Origin: Gautieria morchelliformis
Lineage: Eukaryota > Basidiomycota > Agaricomycetes > Gomphales > Gomphaceae
Reading direction: 5' to 3'
Length of the DNA stretch: 64,000 nt
Assembly: GCA_015179125.1 (NCBI GenBank)
Contig: WHVA01000564.1
Location: forward strand, 1-64,000
The notes beneath the pieces are model-generated. The model saw only the letters and a list, made by a program, of their open reading frames with translations. It did not search any database and was not told the origin of the DNA. Of this stretch, positions 1 to 9,369 are shown piece by piece; positions within the stretch are counted from its first letter, which is position 1; every line of letters begins with the position of its first letter. A program made the position numbers and the translations under genes.

Positions 1-165
1 GAGCAGCTCCCCCTTCATCCGAGTTCACCTCCATCCTAGTGATTGTTGACCGCTTCACTAAGCAGGTTATCTTCATTCCAACCACAGACAAGATAACCTC
101 GCAAGAGCTCGCTCATATCTTCGTCCTTCATGTCTTTTCCAAGCATGGAGTCCCCTCGCACGTCA
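1..165 (+). mobile_element. Ty3/gypsy integrase fragment
   Basis: Old retroelement fragment cut by the left window edge. It encodes the start of an integrase catalytic core (VDRFTKQVIFIPTTDKIT), matching the first-Asp region VDRxSKxxHFIP of Ty3/gypsy integrases. No other part of this element can be assigned in the window. Family call is from the motif alone. Confidence 0.7.
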
Positions 166-169
166 CCGG

Positions 170-960
170 GAAGAGAAAGGACGGTAGGATCCCGAAGAGT
201 TATTGCACAATGGATGCTATAAGAATGTATCAGTAGTGCAACGGTTGGCCCATAACCTGTTGAACTGCACTACAGTAAGCTCAGGCGTTCGGATGGACGT
301 GAACGACTGAGATTATGTTACCTGCACTACAGTAAGCTACGGTGCAAGTAACGATATCGTAAGTAGGGTACGCTAATGGGTGGAATGGAGTGGCCTTACC
401 TCAGGCGTTCGGATGGACGTGAACGACTGAGGAAAAGGGACGATAGCGGGGTTCGAACTGTATTGTACGGACACGTATGTGGGTTCATGTGGGTCCTAGT
501 ATGACATCGTATCTCCAACAGCTTGGCCTCACTACTTCAATGCTCAAGGGGGAGTGTAGGAAGACGAGCGTCTTGTAGATTGGCTCGACCCGGCTCTCTG
601 TCACGGTTGGTCCGTGCTCAACTCCTTTTCTGTTTGAGACACACATATATGTATGCGCGAGTGTATAGTATAGTGTCTTCCCAGTATCCACCCAGTATCC
701 ATTCGTTGGCACTGGGAAGTAAGTACTTAACTGGTATACCAAAGTCCATAGCTGACTAGCTTGTACTTTACATTTGTCTTAAGGTAGCGTATAAAACATT
801 GTCCATTCGTTGCCACTGGGAAGGTACATTTGTCCTTAGAACTGCTGCGACCTCCCCAGATACGGGTCGATTCTCACTGGGGATGAGGTTCTGTCTGCTG
901 TCCTTGCCCTATATATGCTGACCATCATTGAATATTTCAGGGAGTGGCGCTACTAAATCA
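170..960. other. Non-coding stretch with short repeats and a polypurine tract
   Basis: No gene seen. A 32-bp unit occurs twice, and the 16-mer TGCACTACAGTAAGCT occurs twice near 266 and 313. A purine run (AAGGGGGAG) near 549 followed directly by TGTAGGAAG resembles the polypurine tract / LTR junction of an LTR element, so the stretch may be the decayed 3' end of a retroelement. I could not find the far end of such an LTR. Confidence 0.4.
280..431. repeat. Direct repeat of a 32-bp hairpin unit (280-311 and 400-431)
   Basis: The two copies look identical and begin exactly 120 bp apart. Each unit starts CTCAGGCGTTC and ends GAACGACTGAG; these ends are reverse complements with one mismatch, so each copy can form an 11-bp stem with a 10-nt loop. 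The DNA between and after the copies is not repeated. Function unknown. Confidence 0.65.
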
Positions 961-971
961 ATGGTGTGATC

Positions 972-1847
972 TCATGGCGGTGCTCCCACCCGTTCGATCG
1001 TGCTATATGAAGGTAGCTGATCCTCGGTCATGACGGACTGATGGACGGAATGGTCGTCGGTGATCTGGCCTGGGGATTGAGCTGGCATCGCTAAAGGTTG
1101 TGTAACAGGCGGTAATGCCTGACTCGCCATTTCGTGCTTTTGGTTCAGGTCCGTTGGACCTCGTCCGGCACCCATTTCTGCTTCAGATAGACGGAAGGGC
1201 GTGGTGTCCGCGGGATGTCGTGTGTGGAAGATGCGATCCAAAGCATCCCATCTCCGGCTGCTTGTATGTGTCTCGGTCTGCGTAGAAAGTAGAGCCGCAG
1301 TGCGACGGCTTCTGAGGAGGAGCATAAGGATGAGACAAACTAGGAAAAACATAATTCCGCCGAGGACTGCGCCGATTAATATGGCAGAAGAGCCATGACT
1401 AGCCTGGGGTGCCGAAGCAATCGTGGAGGCGGGAGTGTGTGGAGGCTGGGGTTCAGGAGCAGTTGTGGAGGTGGGTGTGTGTGTAGGCTGGGATGCAGAA
1501 CCAATCGTGGAGGTGGGAGTGTTTGTTGCCTGTGGTGCAGAAGCCATCATGGAGGTGGGAGTGTGTGTAACCTGGGGTGCCGAAGTAATCGTGGAGCCGA
1601 CGGCGGGTAAGGTCATAAGAAACGAGGTTACTGAGGGTACCACTGACCCTGCGTGTGATCCTATTAATGTAGTAGAGAGCTGGGATGGCGGTGGCCACAC
1701 AGTGGTTTGGGAGACTGATAAGGACAACCTAGACGTGGTTACTGAGGGTACTAACGACATTGTGTGATATCCTATTGATGTAGTACAGAGCTGGGACGTC
1801 GACGGCAGAATTGTCGACAAAATACTGCCGATTGGGGGGAGAGCCAT
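972..1847 (-). CDS. Ser/Thr-rich single-pass membrane protein
   Basis: About 291 aa from the first in-frame ATG; the frame stays open a little upstream but shows no earlier ATG, and no signal peptide is visible, so an upstream exon may be missing. The N-terminal two thirds are very rich in Ser, Thr and Pro, as in O-glycosylated fungal surface proteins, and hold about five imperfect 14-16-residue repeats of the type THTPTSTxASAPQ. One strong membrane segment follows (ILIGAVLGGIMFFLVCLILM), then a basic RSRR stop-transfer signal and a ~110-residue cytoplasmic tail ending in EDQLPSYSTIERVG, where LPSY resembles a PPxY-type motif. Domain order suggests a surface sensor or anchor; no enzyme domain is seen. 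A decayed tandem copy lies 2 kb away. Function not assigned. Confidence 0.6.
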   Translation of the reverse strand: MALPPIGSILSTILPSTSQLCTTSIGYHTMSLVPSVTTSRLSLSVSQTTVWPPPSQLSTTLIGSHAGSVVPSVTSFLMTLPAVGSTITSAPQVTHTPTSMMASAPQATNTPTSTIGSASQPTHTPTSTTAPEPQPPHTPASTIASAPQASHGSSAILIGAVLGGIMFFLVCLILMLLLRSRRTAALLSTQTETHTSSRRWDALDRIFHTRHPADTTPFRLSEAEMGAGRGPTDLNQKHEMASQALPPVTQPLAMPAQSPGQITDDHSVHQSVMTEDQLPSYSTIERVGAPP

Positions 1848-1909
1848 GAGTCTTTGGATACTTATCCGACCGATGGGTACTACCGTATCCAAGTTGGGGA
1901 GACGTTACT

Positions 1910-3050
1910 AGGTCTGGGACTGGACTATAGCTTTCTCCTGTTGACCATTAAATTATGAGCATCGAAAGGAAAACATGGCTAGATTTCTGTACCTACCGAG
2001 TGGAGATTCAGGTGTAGCCCAAGTTGTTGAGCAGGGAAGTGTATATGACACCCTTGTAGCCACGCAGGATCCATGTGCGACCTCGATTGCGATCATCATC
2101 GATTAATTTAATCTACAGTCGCGGACGAGCAACCCCCTCCTACATCACGCAACGCCAGCCGCATCAGGAAAAGCGTTTGGACGCTAAAACCGGACATAAC
2201 GAGCATGAACTATCTATATCGTTCCATCAAATTCTATGTGTATATTTAGTTATCTGTGTATATTGCTGCGGCACAGTAAATACAGTGTATACAGTGTATA
2301 CCACTAGCCTAAAGCACACACAACCGGCACTCAAACCCAATTTGAATAGCTCTACTTTGTCTACTCTCACTTAACGCACATGCAGATCGCTCTTGCATAT
2401 TCGCGAGTCCCTCTTCCGCTTCCCTCGCATGCATTGACCTTTGCATTTGCAGTATACTTGTTGAAGTTATCCATCGCTCAACCATTCATTACTCATCTAT
2501 GGTCACTCGTGGTTCCACCAGTTCAAGCTCCTCTCGAATCCCATAGTTACAGTAGCTAGTCAACTGTATATTTTTCTGAGACCTCGCGAGTCGAGGATTA
2601 TTATTCTTGTCCTTTTACCATCACTGCGCTCAAGAATATTATGATTATCTTTTCTTATCATGGCCTTTTCGTGTATCGGTGATGGCGAACCGGTGGTATC
2701 GGTTAGGAGCGGGGGATTTGGTGGGATCGGTCGAGGGCAGTGAAAACCGAGGGATCAGTCGAGAGCGGGGAATGCGCTGGGATCGGTGCCCAGTTGTTAA
2801 CAAAGTTATAAATATTGGCATCTCAATTCGAACAGATTGGATCCCTAGCTGCGAACCACCCATTCTCATCTTCTCTAAACCGATGGTATCATACATGAAA
2901 TATCTATTCGTCCGCCCTAAACCAACCTCAACCTAGGTGAACCAATAAAAATGGTGTCATTTTTGTGATCCAGCAGGTTCAGACCGGGACCATGGTTTTC
3001 ACTGACCTGAACGTCCGACCTCCCCGGATACGGGTCGATTCTCGCTGTGG
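1910..3050. other. Intergenic region, no gene seen
   Basis: Short open frames here show no domain, codon pattern or splice structure that I can support. The last ~45 bases (from about 3010) match 847-890 and belong to the unit duplicated together with the membrane-protein gene. Confidence 0.5.
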
Positions 3051-3063
3051 CTGAGGCTCTCCC

Positions 3064-3707
3064 ACCCGTTCGATCGTGCTATATGAAGGTAGCTGATCCT
3101 CGGTCATGTGGACTGATGGACGGAATGATCGTCGGTGACCTCGCCTGGGGATTGAGCTGGCATCGCTGAAGGTTGTGTAACAAATGGCAAGGCATGACTC
3201 GCCATGTCTTGCTTACGGTTCAGATCCGTTGGACCTCGTCCGGCACCCGTTTCTGCCTCAGGTAGACCGAAAGGTGTGGTGTCCGCCTGAGGTCGTGGTG
3301 GAAGATACGACCCAGAGCATGCCATCTCCGGCTGCCTGTATGTGTCTCGGTCTGCGTAGAAAGTAGAGCCGCATTGCGACGGCGTCTGAGGAGGAGCAAA
3401 GGATGAGACATACTAAGAGAAACCTGATTCCGCCGAGGACTGCGCCGATTAATATGGCAGAAGGTCCATGTGTAGCCTGGGGTGCCGAAACAATCGTGGA
3501 GATGACGGGGGGCAAGGCTGTCAGAGGCGTGGTTGCTGAGGGTACCGACCATGGCGAGGGTACTGGCCATGGCTGCGACACGACTATTAGCGACTCAGTG
3601 ATTGTGGTGAGTGATAGAGACAGAGTCGTGGTGACTACTGAGGGTAGTACTAACGACCATGCCCGTGATCCCATTGATGTAGTAGAGAGCTGGGTCGGCG
3701 ACGGCAC
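3064..3707 (-). pseudogene. Decayed tandem copy of the Ser/Thr-rich membrane protein
   Basis: Clear paralogue of the gene at 972-1847: the same membrane segment (SAILIGAVLGG), the same cytoplasmic landmarks (TQTETHT, DTTPF, GAGRGPTDLN, TDDHSVHQS) and the same 3' flank. It is broken. Relative to the other copy it has single-base losses near 3400 (after the membrane segment), near 3300 and near 3105, the last making an early stop after HQST. It carries one copy of the ectodomain repeat where the intact copy has about five, so the repeat either expanded in one copy or was lost from the other. Similar flanks point to a tandem duplication of roughly 1 kb. Confidence 0.7.
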
Positions 3708-3719
3708 GACCTTCCGTAG

Positions 3720-5159
3720 TCTTAAAGCCTAAACTCGCAGTTCTAAAGCACCTTCGAGACTTCAGCGTGAGAAAAGTTGTAGATTTAGTCCAATGTTCAA
3801 ACCGTAAGACCAACTTTCAAACGAGAGTTATAAGGTCCAAAGCTGTCATACGCGTACTCTTGGCATCTCGCTGGCCCGACTTCTAGCCAGGCTCCTGGGT
3901 CATCCAGGCGTTGTAGAGGGTGTTGATGTCCAAATTGGGCCAACTGTGTCAGCTATGGACTTGGATCATGGCTGGAAAGGGGTCAGACCCGCCGCGTAGA
4001 TTCAGAGGTTTGAATTTGAACGATGGGACGAGCATCGGGAGGAGATTTACATAGTGTGCTTCCCGGCTATGAGTGGTTGGATTGGGGAGGGCAGTGGAGG
4101 CGGTCCAACCGGAAGCAGATCCTGGCGTAGCTTAGGAGCAAGTTTCTTCTTGCGACCCATAGGATCTTTGGGTGATATTGGCTCCTCCAGGAGCCCACTA
4201 TTTGATTCTTGCATCTAACTGAGATGTTATTCAAGCCCACAAGGGCTACAGAAAGTCATCCATTATTGTGGGGAGTGATTGACTCAATCGCTAATCGTGC
4301 GTCATGCATGTCTCGATCAGATTGAGACATGCATGACGCACGATTAGCAAAAGAACACGCAACCTCAACAATTGGTAAGTACAAATTGGAAATTTTCGAT
4401 TTTGAGCCTAGCGGCCGCGTGCAAACGAGATGGAAAATCGACACGGTCTGATCACGTACAATAAACATGAAGGAATTTCAGCGGCTGAGGCGGATATAAG
4501 CGACCTTGGTTATGTAACAATAGACAAAGCACACAGTAAGCCTGCAGCACATTTTGCAAATTTCGCATTTTGAGCCTGGCGCCGATGGGATGGCGACATT
4601 TGAAGCTGAGTCAGCTATTTCAGTAAGGGCCGATACCGGCAGACCCCTGCTCTGGACATATGCCGGGGAAGTGGCACGGCGGAGAGTATGTCTTGGCTGG
4701 AAAGTACAAGTGCCTGGTGCCTGCAGCTTTCCCACGATTGTCCAGTTGCAGAGGGATCTGCCGGCTGTTTGGGCCCTCCAGCACCCGTTGGGATTCAGGA
4801 GAGTGTGGGCAATTAGGTAATCGGGCTTGGCGGCACTTCGGTGCGATGACGCATCCCATACAATAACTTACAGTTGAGACAAGGTACGGAGTGGACAAAG
4901 GATGTGGAGGCGACAAGGTACGTATGCGGACAAAGAATGTGGAGGAGACAAGGCGTAATATTTAAGGCAGCCCGAGGTCGCTGCTCACTATCGAATCAAC
5001 CCCGTACTCCAAATCTACTTCGACCTAGAGGTGGTGTGAAGACAACGATCGAGTTGCTTCATCACATTGCAGATAGAGAAACAGGAGGTCAGTCCTGTTC
5101 GCTCATCGATTCCATGCACACGTCATCCCCGAGCACAGTCCACATAGTAATCACTGCGT
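3720..5159. other. Intergenic region with duplicated short block
   Basis: No gene supported. A short block containing TTTTGAGCC occurs at about 4385-4410 and, imperfectly, at about 4555-4575, in similar AT-rich surroundings, suggesting a small local duplication. A perfect hairpin lies at 4290-4348. The right part may hold remnants of the 5' exons of the NACHT-type gene that follows, but I cannot define them. Confidence 0.35.
4290..4348. repeat. Perfect 25-bp inverted repeat, 9-nt loop
   Basis: Arm 4290-4314 (GCTAATCGTGCG...) is the exact reverse complement of arm 4324-4348; the loop is GATCAGATT. All 25 pairs match. No T-tract follows in either direction that would suggest a terminator, and no flanking duplication was found that would mark it as a small transposon. 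Confidence 0.9.
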
Positions 5160-5890
5160 AAACACGAAAGGCAGCGATGGTCGACAAGGCGCTGAAGGGT
5201 GAGTTGAACGAGATAGTCGGCGAAGCGAAAGATGTCACTAATATGAACCCGCGCCGTCCCTAATCATTGATGTAGGGAATGTGGCTGACGGCATCCCTCC
5301 CACCACCAACACTGTCAATGCGACAACGGACGCGGTTTGGGATCCCCTCTTGGAAAATTTCACGCGGTTTGTAGAGATTGTGGAGGGATCAGACGTAATC
5401 AAGCCGCCAGCCTTCCAGATCACTTGATAATGACGATGACCTGTTTCTAGATGCATTTTTGGGCAAAAATGGCATTAACCATCTTGTCCACTGCGCACGA
5501 GGTATATCTATCACTTGCACCAACGGGATAGCTATATCTGATATATGGGTCGACTATATGCAGAGAATAATTGCTCAGGCGGACGATGACGATGATCTCA
5601 ATACGCTTGTGAAGAGTATTGGAGACATCTACACGTTCGTCCACTTGGATTCCGACCCGTCGAAGAGAATCGAATCGCACAGGGAACATTTCGAGTCCTT
5701 GACGCAAGAGACGCTTGAGTGCGCCGACTTTATCCGCGCCTACGTTTCAAACAAGGGTTGGTCCCATTATGTCAGGTGGCAATAGTCCTTGTGCAGGGAA
5801 ACAAACCGTGGAGAATCGAAAAACAGCCAGGCGTCATCAGGATACGCTCAAAGAACTCAGCAAGAAAATATATGCCGACGATGAAAACCC
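5160..5890 (+). pseudogene. Truncated front end of a NACHT-type (HET-like) gene
   Basis: The sequence parallels the N-terminal helical region of the C2-NACHT-WD40 gene at 32.4-36.3 kb. NTVNATTDAVWDPLLENF near 5310 corresponds to the region before the first helices there. After an apparent intron (GTATAT to GCAG, about 5502-5562) IIAQADDDDDLNTLVKSIGDIYTFV and LTQETLECADFIRAY follow, matching IIAQMDRDDSIHGLAKIIGDTYAFV and LTQQTLECSYFIRAY in the other gene. The next exon begins near 5798 (ENRKTARRHQ) and stops at the palindrome centre, so NACHT and WD40 domains are missing. Family members are fungal STAND proteins linked to incompatibility and defence signalling; this one cannot make a full protein. 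Confidence 0.65.
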
Positions 5891-6188
5891 GCTACGATAT
5901 TGGGTTTTCATCGTCGGCATATATTTTCTTGCTGAGTTCTTTGAGCGTATCCTGATGACGCCTGGCTGTTTTTCGATTCTCCACGGTTTGTTTCCCTGCA
6001 CAAAGGTCAACAAGGACTATTGCCACCTGACATAATGGGACCAACCCTTGTTTGAAACGTAGGCGCGGATAAAGTCGGCGCACTCAAGCGTCTCTTGCGT
6101 CAAGGACTCGAAATGTTCCCTGTGCGATTCGATTCTCTTCGACGGGTCGGAATCCAAGTGGACGAACGTGTAGATGTCCCGAATACTC
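5613..6188. repeat. Large palindrome, ~280-bp arms, 11-bp centre
   Basis: Left arm 5613-5890 and right arm 5902-6188 are reverse complements, separated only by GCTACGATATT. Identity is near complete over the whole arm. The one clear difference is an extra ~8 nt (TTGACCTT) in the right arm, inside the intron of the NACHT-gene fragment, so the right arm keeps the longer and probably older intron. Each arm contains the same coding stretch, once per strand. Confidence 0.9.
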
Positions 6189-6189
6189 T

Positions 6190-7040
6190 GAGCAAGCCCA
6201 AAGGATGCCACGCGCGAGGTCACAATGTATGGGAACTCGACAACTTCGATCATCATCGACTTGCGGACAATGGAATGTGTGGTGGAGCGTGAGTGGCGTA
6301 CAATTGACCACAGCGGCGACTTCGCTTGGACTGTGTTCGTGGATGCGGAGGATGACGATGACTAGCCGTAGGGATATCCTTTAAGGTGTGTGTCTTATCT
6401 GCTGGAATTATAGTAATATTGATGATCATTTTTGAAGAGTAAGCACATGTACGGCTACATTCACCGCGTTTTGTGGGGTCAAATTTGCCGTCCAAGTAGA
6501 TGAGTCCAGCCGGGCATTTAGCGCCGTATTACAGTGTGATTACCCCAACACAACGAACACTCAGTAGATCCGCCCCCATATCTTTGGGCCAAAAATCCAA
6601 ATTTATCCAATGCTCTAGATACACTGTCTAACTCCCTCGTCAAGTATTTTAGCTCCCTGACATCTAAATAAGTTCGAAACATAGCTACGCTCGAGTACCA
6701 AATATACTCGACCACGTTTGCCCCAGTCCGCACACAGCTCATGATCACAGAGCAAATATATGCTCCGACCTACACCTAGGCGGCACTTATGCATTTTGAA
6801 TACATTAGACTACCAGTCAGCACTTTCTATCAATTGGGCAACTCAAGCCAAGGTGACATACAGCGGTATATACACAAGACGCGTAAACATATAGTTACTG
6901 CCCACATATAGTAGTATCAATCCTAATTAAACACGTTGCGTCATTTACATCTAAACAAATGAAAACGCGACCACAAGCCACCACGCGCATTGGACTTTTT
7001 CTTCCCTACTATCATCCACCTGAGACCTCCTGTAATCCCC
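6190..7040. other. Intergenic region, no gene seen
   Basis: Nothing supported on either strand. The first ~60 bases continue the right side of the palindrome without a match on the left. The end of this stretch would hold the promoter of the plus-strand gene at 7041. Confidence 0.4.
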
Positions 7041-9192
7041 ATGCCTGTAATATCGAAAGTTGTGCATGATCCATATACCAAGCCGCCTAAACATGTTGAC
7101 GGTATCCTGCACACCAACTGGAAGTCACTTCCCTTTGAGGTTCGCAAGGCATACACGGAGAAGCCTGATGACTCCCCAACCGATGAAGAAACCCAGGCCC
7201 CGGAACCCTTCGATAACGCCAGGAACAAGCGTAAGGCCACCAGCGATCTCGATAGCGATCTTGAAGTGATCATGAAGAAGGTGAAGGCGAAGGCCAGCCG
7301 TGCTAACAGAGCCATGCCTTGTAAGTGAGCATACATTTGTTGAAGATCACTCACCAAGTATCGGCTGTTTCAATTCTCAGATCCTACTCCCGGAGCGAAA
7401 GGTAAGCATTTAATCATCTTCAGTATTTGATTCTCGTGATTGATGTTGCCCCAGAAAACTATCACGGTGATAATGAGCACATGCGCGGAGGTCCTGGACA
7501 GGAACATCAAGGCACCGTCGGCGACCAGACGAGGCAAGTTCCATTGAGTCGTCATGAATGCTCACCACATATGCAGGTCTGACTCCGTTGTACCTGATGA
7601 TGTCCTGAGGTTCGGCACTGAGATATTCCTCCTGGAATAAGCTGATTTTCATAGGCATGGTCAATCTGATATATCTCTGTCACAAGCTGCGAAGCAATAC
7701 AATCATGGGTACATCACATATAATGTTTACACAACAATTATGAGCTCACTTTGTTTCAGGAAACAGGCAAGAAAAAGTGTCGCCATCTCATGCCAGAGCA
7801 ATGGGAGGAAGCTCCCGAGGACACTCCTTGAAGAGAGTGAGTGGACGCGATGGAGGCGGCGGATTTGTAACGATTGCGAGGGATGACAGGATTAAATCCT
7901 TTCTGTCCACTAAACATAATCAACTCTCACCTGGGGAACATAAACTCAAAAAGCTGTTGCAGGTTAGCTTTCGGTATCACGCAATAGATTATGAACTTAC
8001 ATATCTAATAGGAGCTAGTCTGTGATTTCTTCAAGGAAATCACAGGCATTGTCACGACTCATAAGTGAACCAAGCCTGAAGTCCCGCTTCCTGGGCCTCA
8101 CGATGCAAATACTGTGGCACGCTTGAGCTCTAGCGGCAAACCATTCCTCGACCCCCGTTTCGACCAAGATCTCACGCATCCTGCTAATAAACTGATATTC
8201 AATAAGACTGTTGATTTGGCAGTACAGTCGCTCAATGTCAGTGTTCCTGGCGCATCTAAAGACCAATAGTACTCACAATAAGCTAGGAATTTCCCCCTGA
8301 TATTGTTCTCAAGATGTATGAAGACATCCCCGTCAACCGGGACTTACTCTATCACTTGGTCAAGACAACATTTCGAGGCGACTGTACAAAATATCAAAGT
8401 CAAAATAATGAGGCCAAAGAGAGAATGGGACGAACGAACCGTAAGGTGGGCCATCACAAGGCCCGGCAAGTGGAAGTGCGCCAATTTTCCTAATATGCAC
8501 GGACACCAATTAATATGATCCACAGAAACTCAAGGCATGGATGTCAGCAGTGCCGAGGTTCATCGTGAATTACCATTTTGATCCACGGCCCATGCTTCAT
8601 ATGGATTGGATGTCCCAAGAGGATAGCGAGCCCGAAGGCATTTTGCTGTGTGAAACTGAAGCAGATCGTCAGGGGAAAAGGGACGAATGGAGGACTGAGA
8701 TGCTGCAGAGACTAGGATTCATGGGGAATAGTGATGCTCATGACAACATTGGCATTTTGGAAGTGATAGAACCTAAGTGGCGGATACTAATTGTGAGTGC
8801 ACGATAGTGGTGGTATTCGGTTTATTGATAACCAAATCATGTGATAGGTGACTGAAATAATGCATGAGCTTAGCAGGATCCACAGGCTCGGTTTGACCGA
8901 AACAGAAAGACGTGCCTTTAAATACAAACGTGTCAAGAACTCTGGACGAATGACCGATACGCCAGCATTGACGATCCCACCCCCCCCCCCCCCCCCCCTT
9001 TATGACTGACCCAGATTGGAGGGAGGAGAAGCTCAAGTGTCCCCAATACAGTGAATATGTGAGTATGTGGCCTACAGATGGGAACAACCCACCCGGCATC
9101 AGTCTCTACCAGCAATTTGTACCGAAGGACACTCTTGATGAGGTGGTGGATGATGATGATGATGGGTATGAGGGTGAGATGGAGGATGCTTA
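7041..9192 (+). CDS. Multi-exon hypothetical protein of a recurrent basidiomycete family
   Basis: Start chosen at the ATG giving MPVISKVVHDPYTKPPKHV; the frame upstream has no ATG. Exons that fit GT-AG junctions are 7041-7320, 7381-7401 and 7455-7576; further exons lie near 7755-7960, 8310-8450 and 8535-8790, and from about 8849 to the stop. Readable blocks include KHVDGILHTNWKSLPF, MYEDIPVNRDLLYHLVKT, HFDPRPMLHMDWMSQEDSE, EVIEPKWRILI, IHRLGLTETERRAFKYKRV and a very acidic C-terminus (EVVDDDDDGYEGE). The blocks DWMSxED and 'exP.WRs' with a following KYKRV region recall a family I know only as repeatedly found hypothetical proteins in Agaricomycetes. Exon junctions between 7576 and 8310 are unresolved. 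A C-run at 8980 sets the last frame. The stop is ~180 bp from the stop of the Tnp2 transposase, tail to tail. Confidence 0.5.
8980..8998. repeat. 19-base C homopolymer inside coding sequence
   Basis: The run follows TLTIPP in the last exons of the 7041-9192 gene. As written, 19 C leads to a stop three codons later; 18 C would join directly to the open frame MTDPDWREEKLKCPQY that runs to the end of the gene. Confidence 0.8.
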
Positions 9193-9369
9193 ACACAATA
9201 GACTTCTAGACCTGCATTATCGTTATTCTTGGAGCACTTTTTTAGCATCGCTGTATCGCTGTATTCGCTTTGTTGTGCACGCTCTCATTCTGTTCCCGAA
9301 ATAGAGGAAACTGGGTTTGTTACATGGCTACACACGTGTATATCGTTAGAGATCAAGAGACGATCGCAC

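Noticed and set aside
2607-2936. Open frame of ~109 aa with repeated GGGATCGG-type sequence
   Set aside because: No start context, domain or splice support; simple sequence explains it.
4874-5161. Open frame of ~95 aa before the NACHT fragment
   Set aside because: No similarity to the 5' exons of the related gene and no domain.
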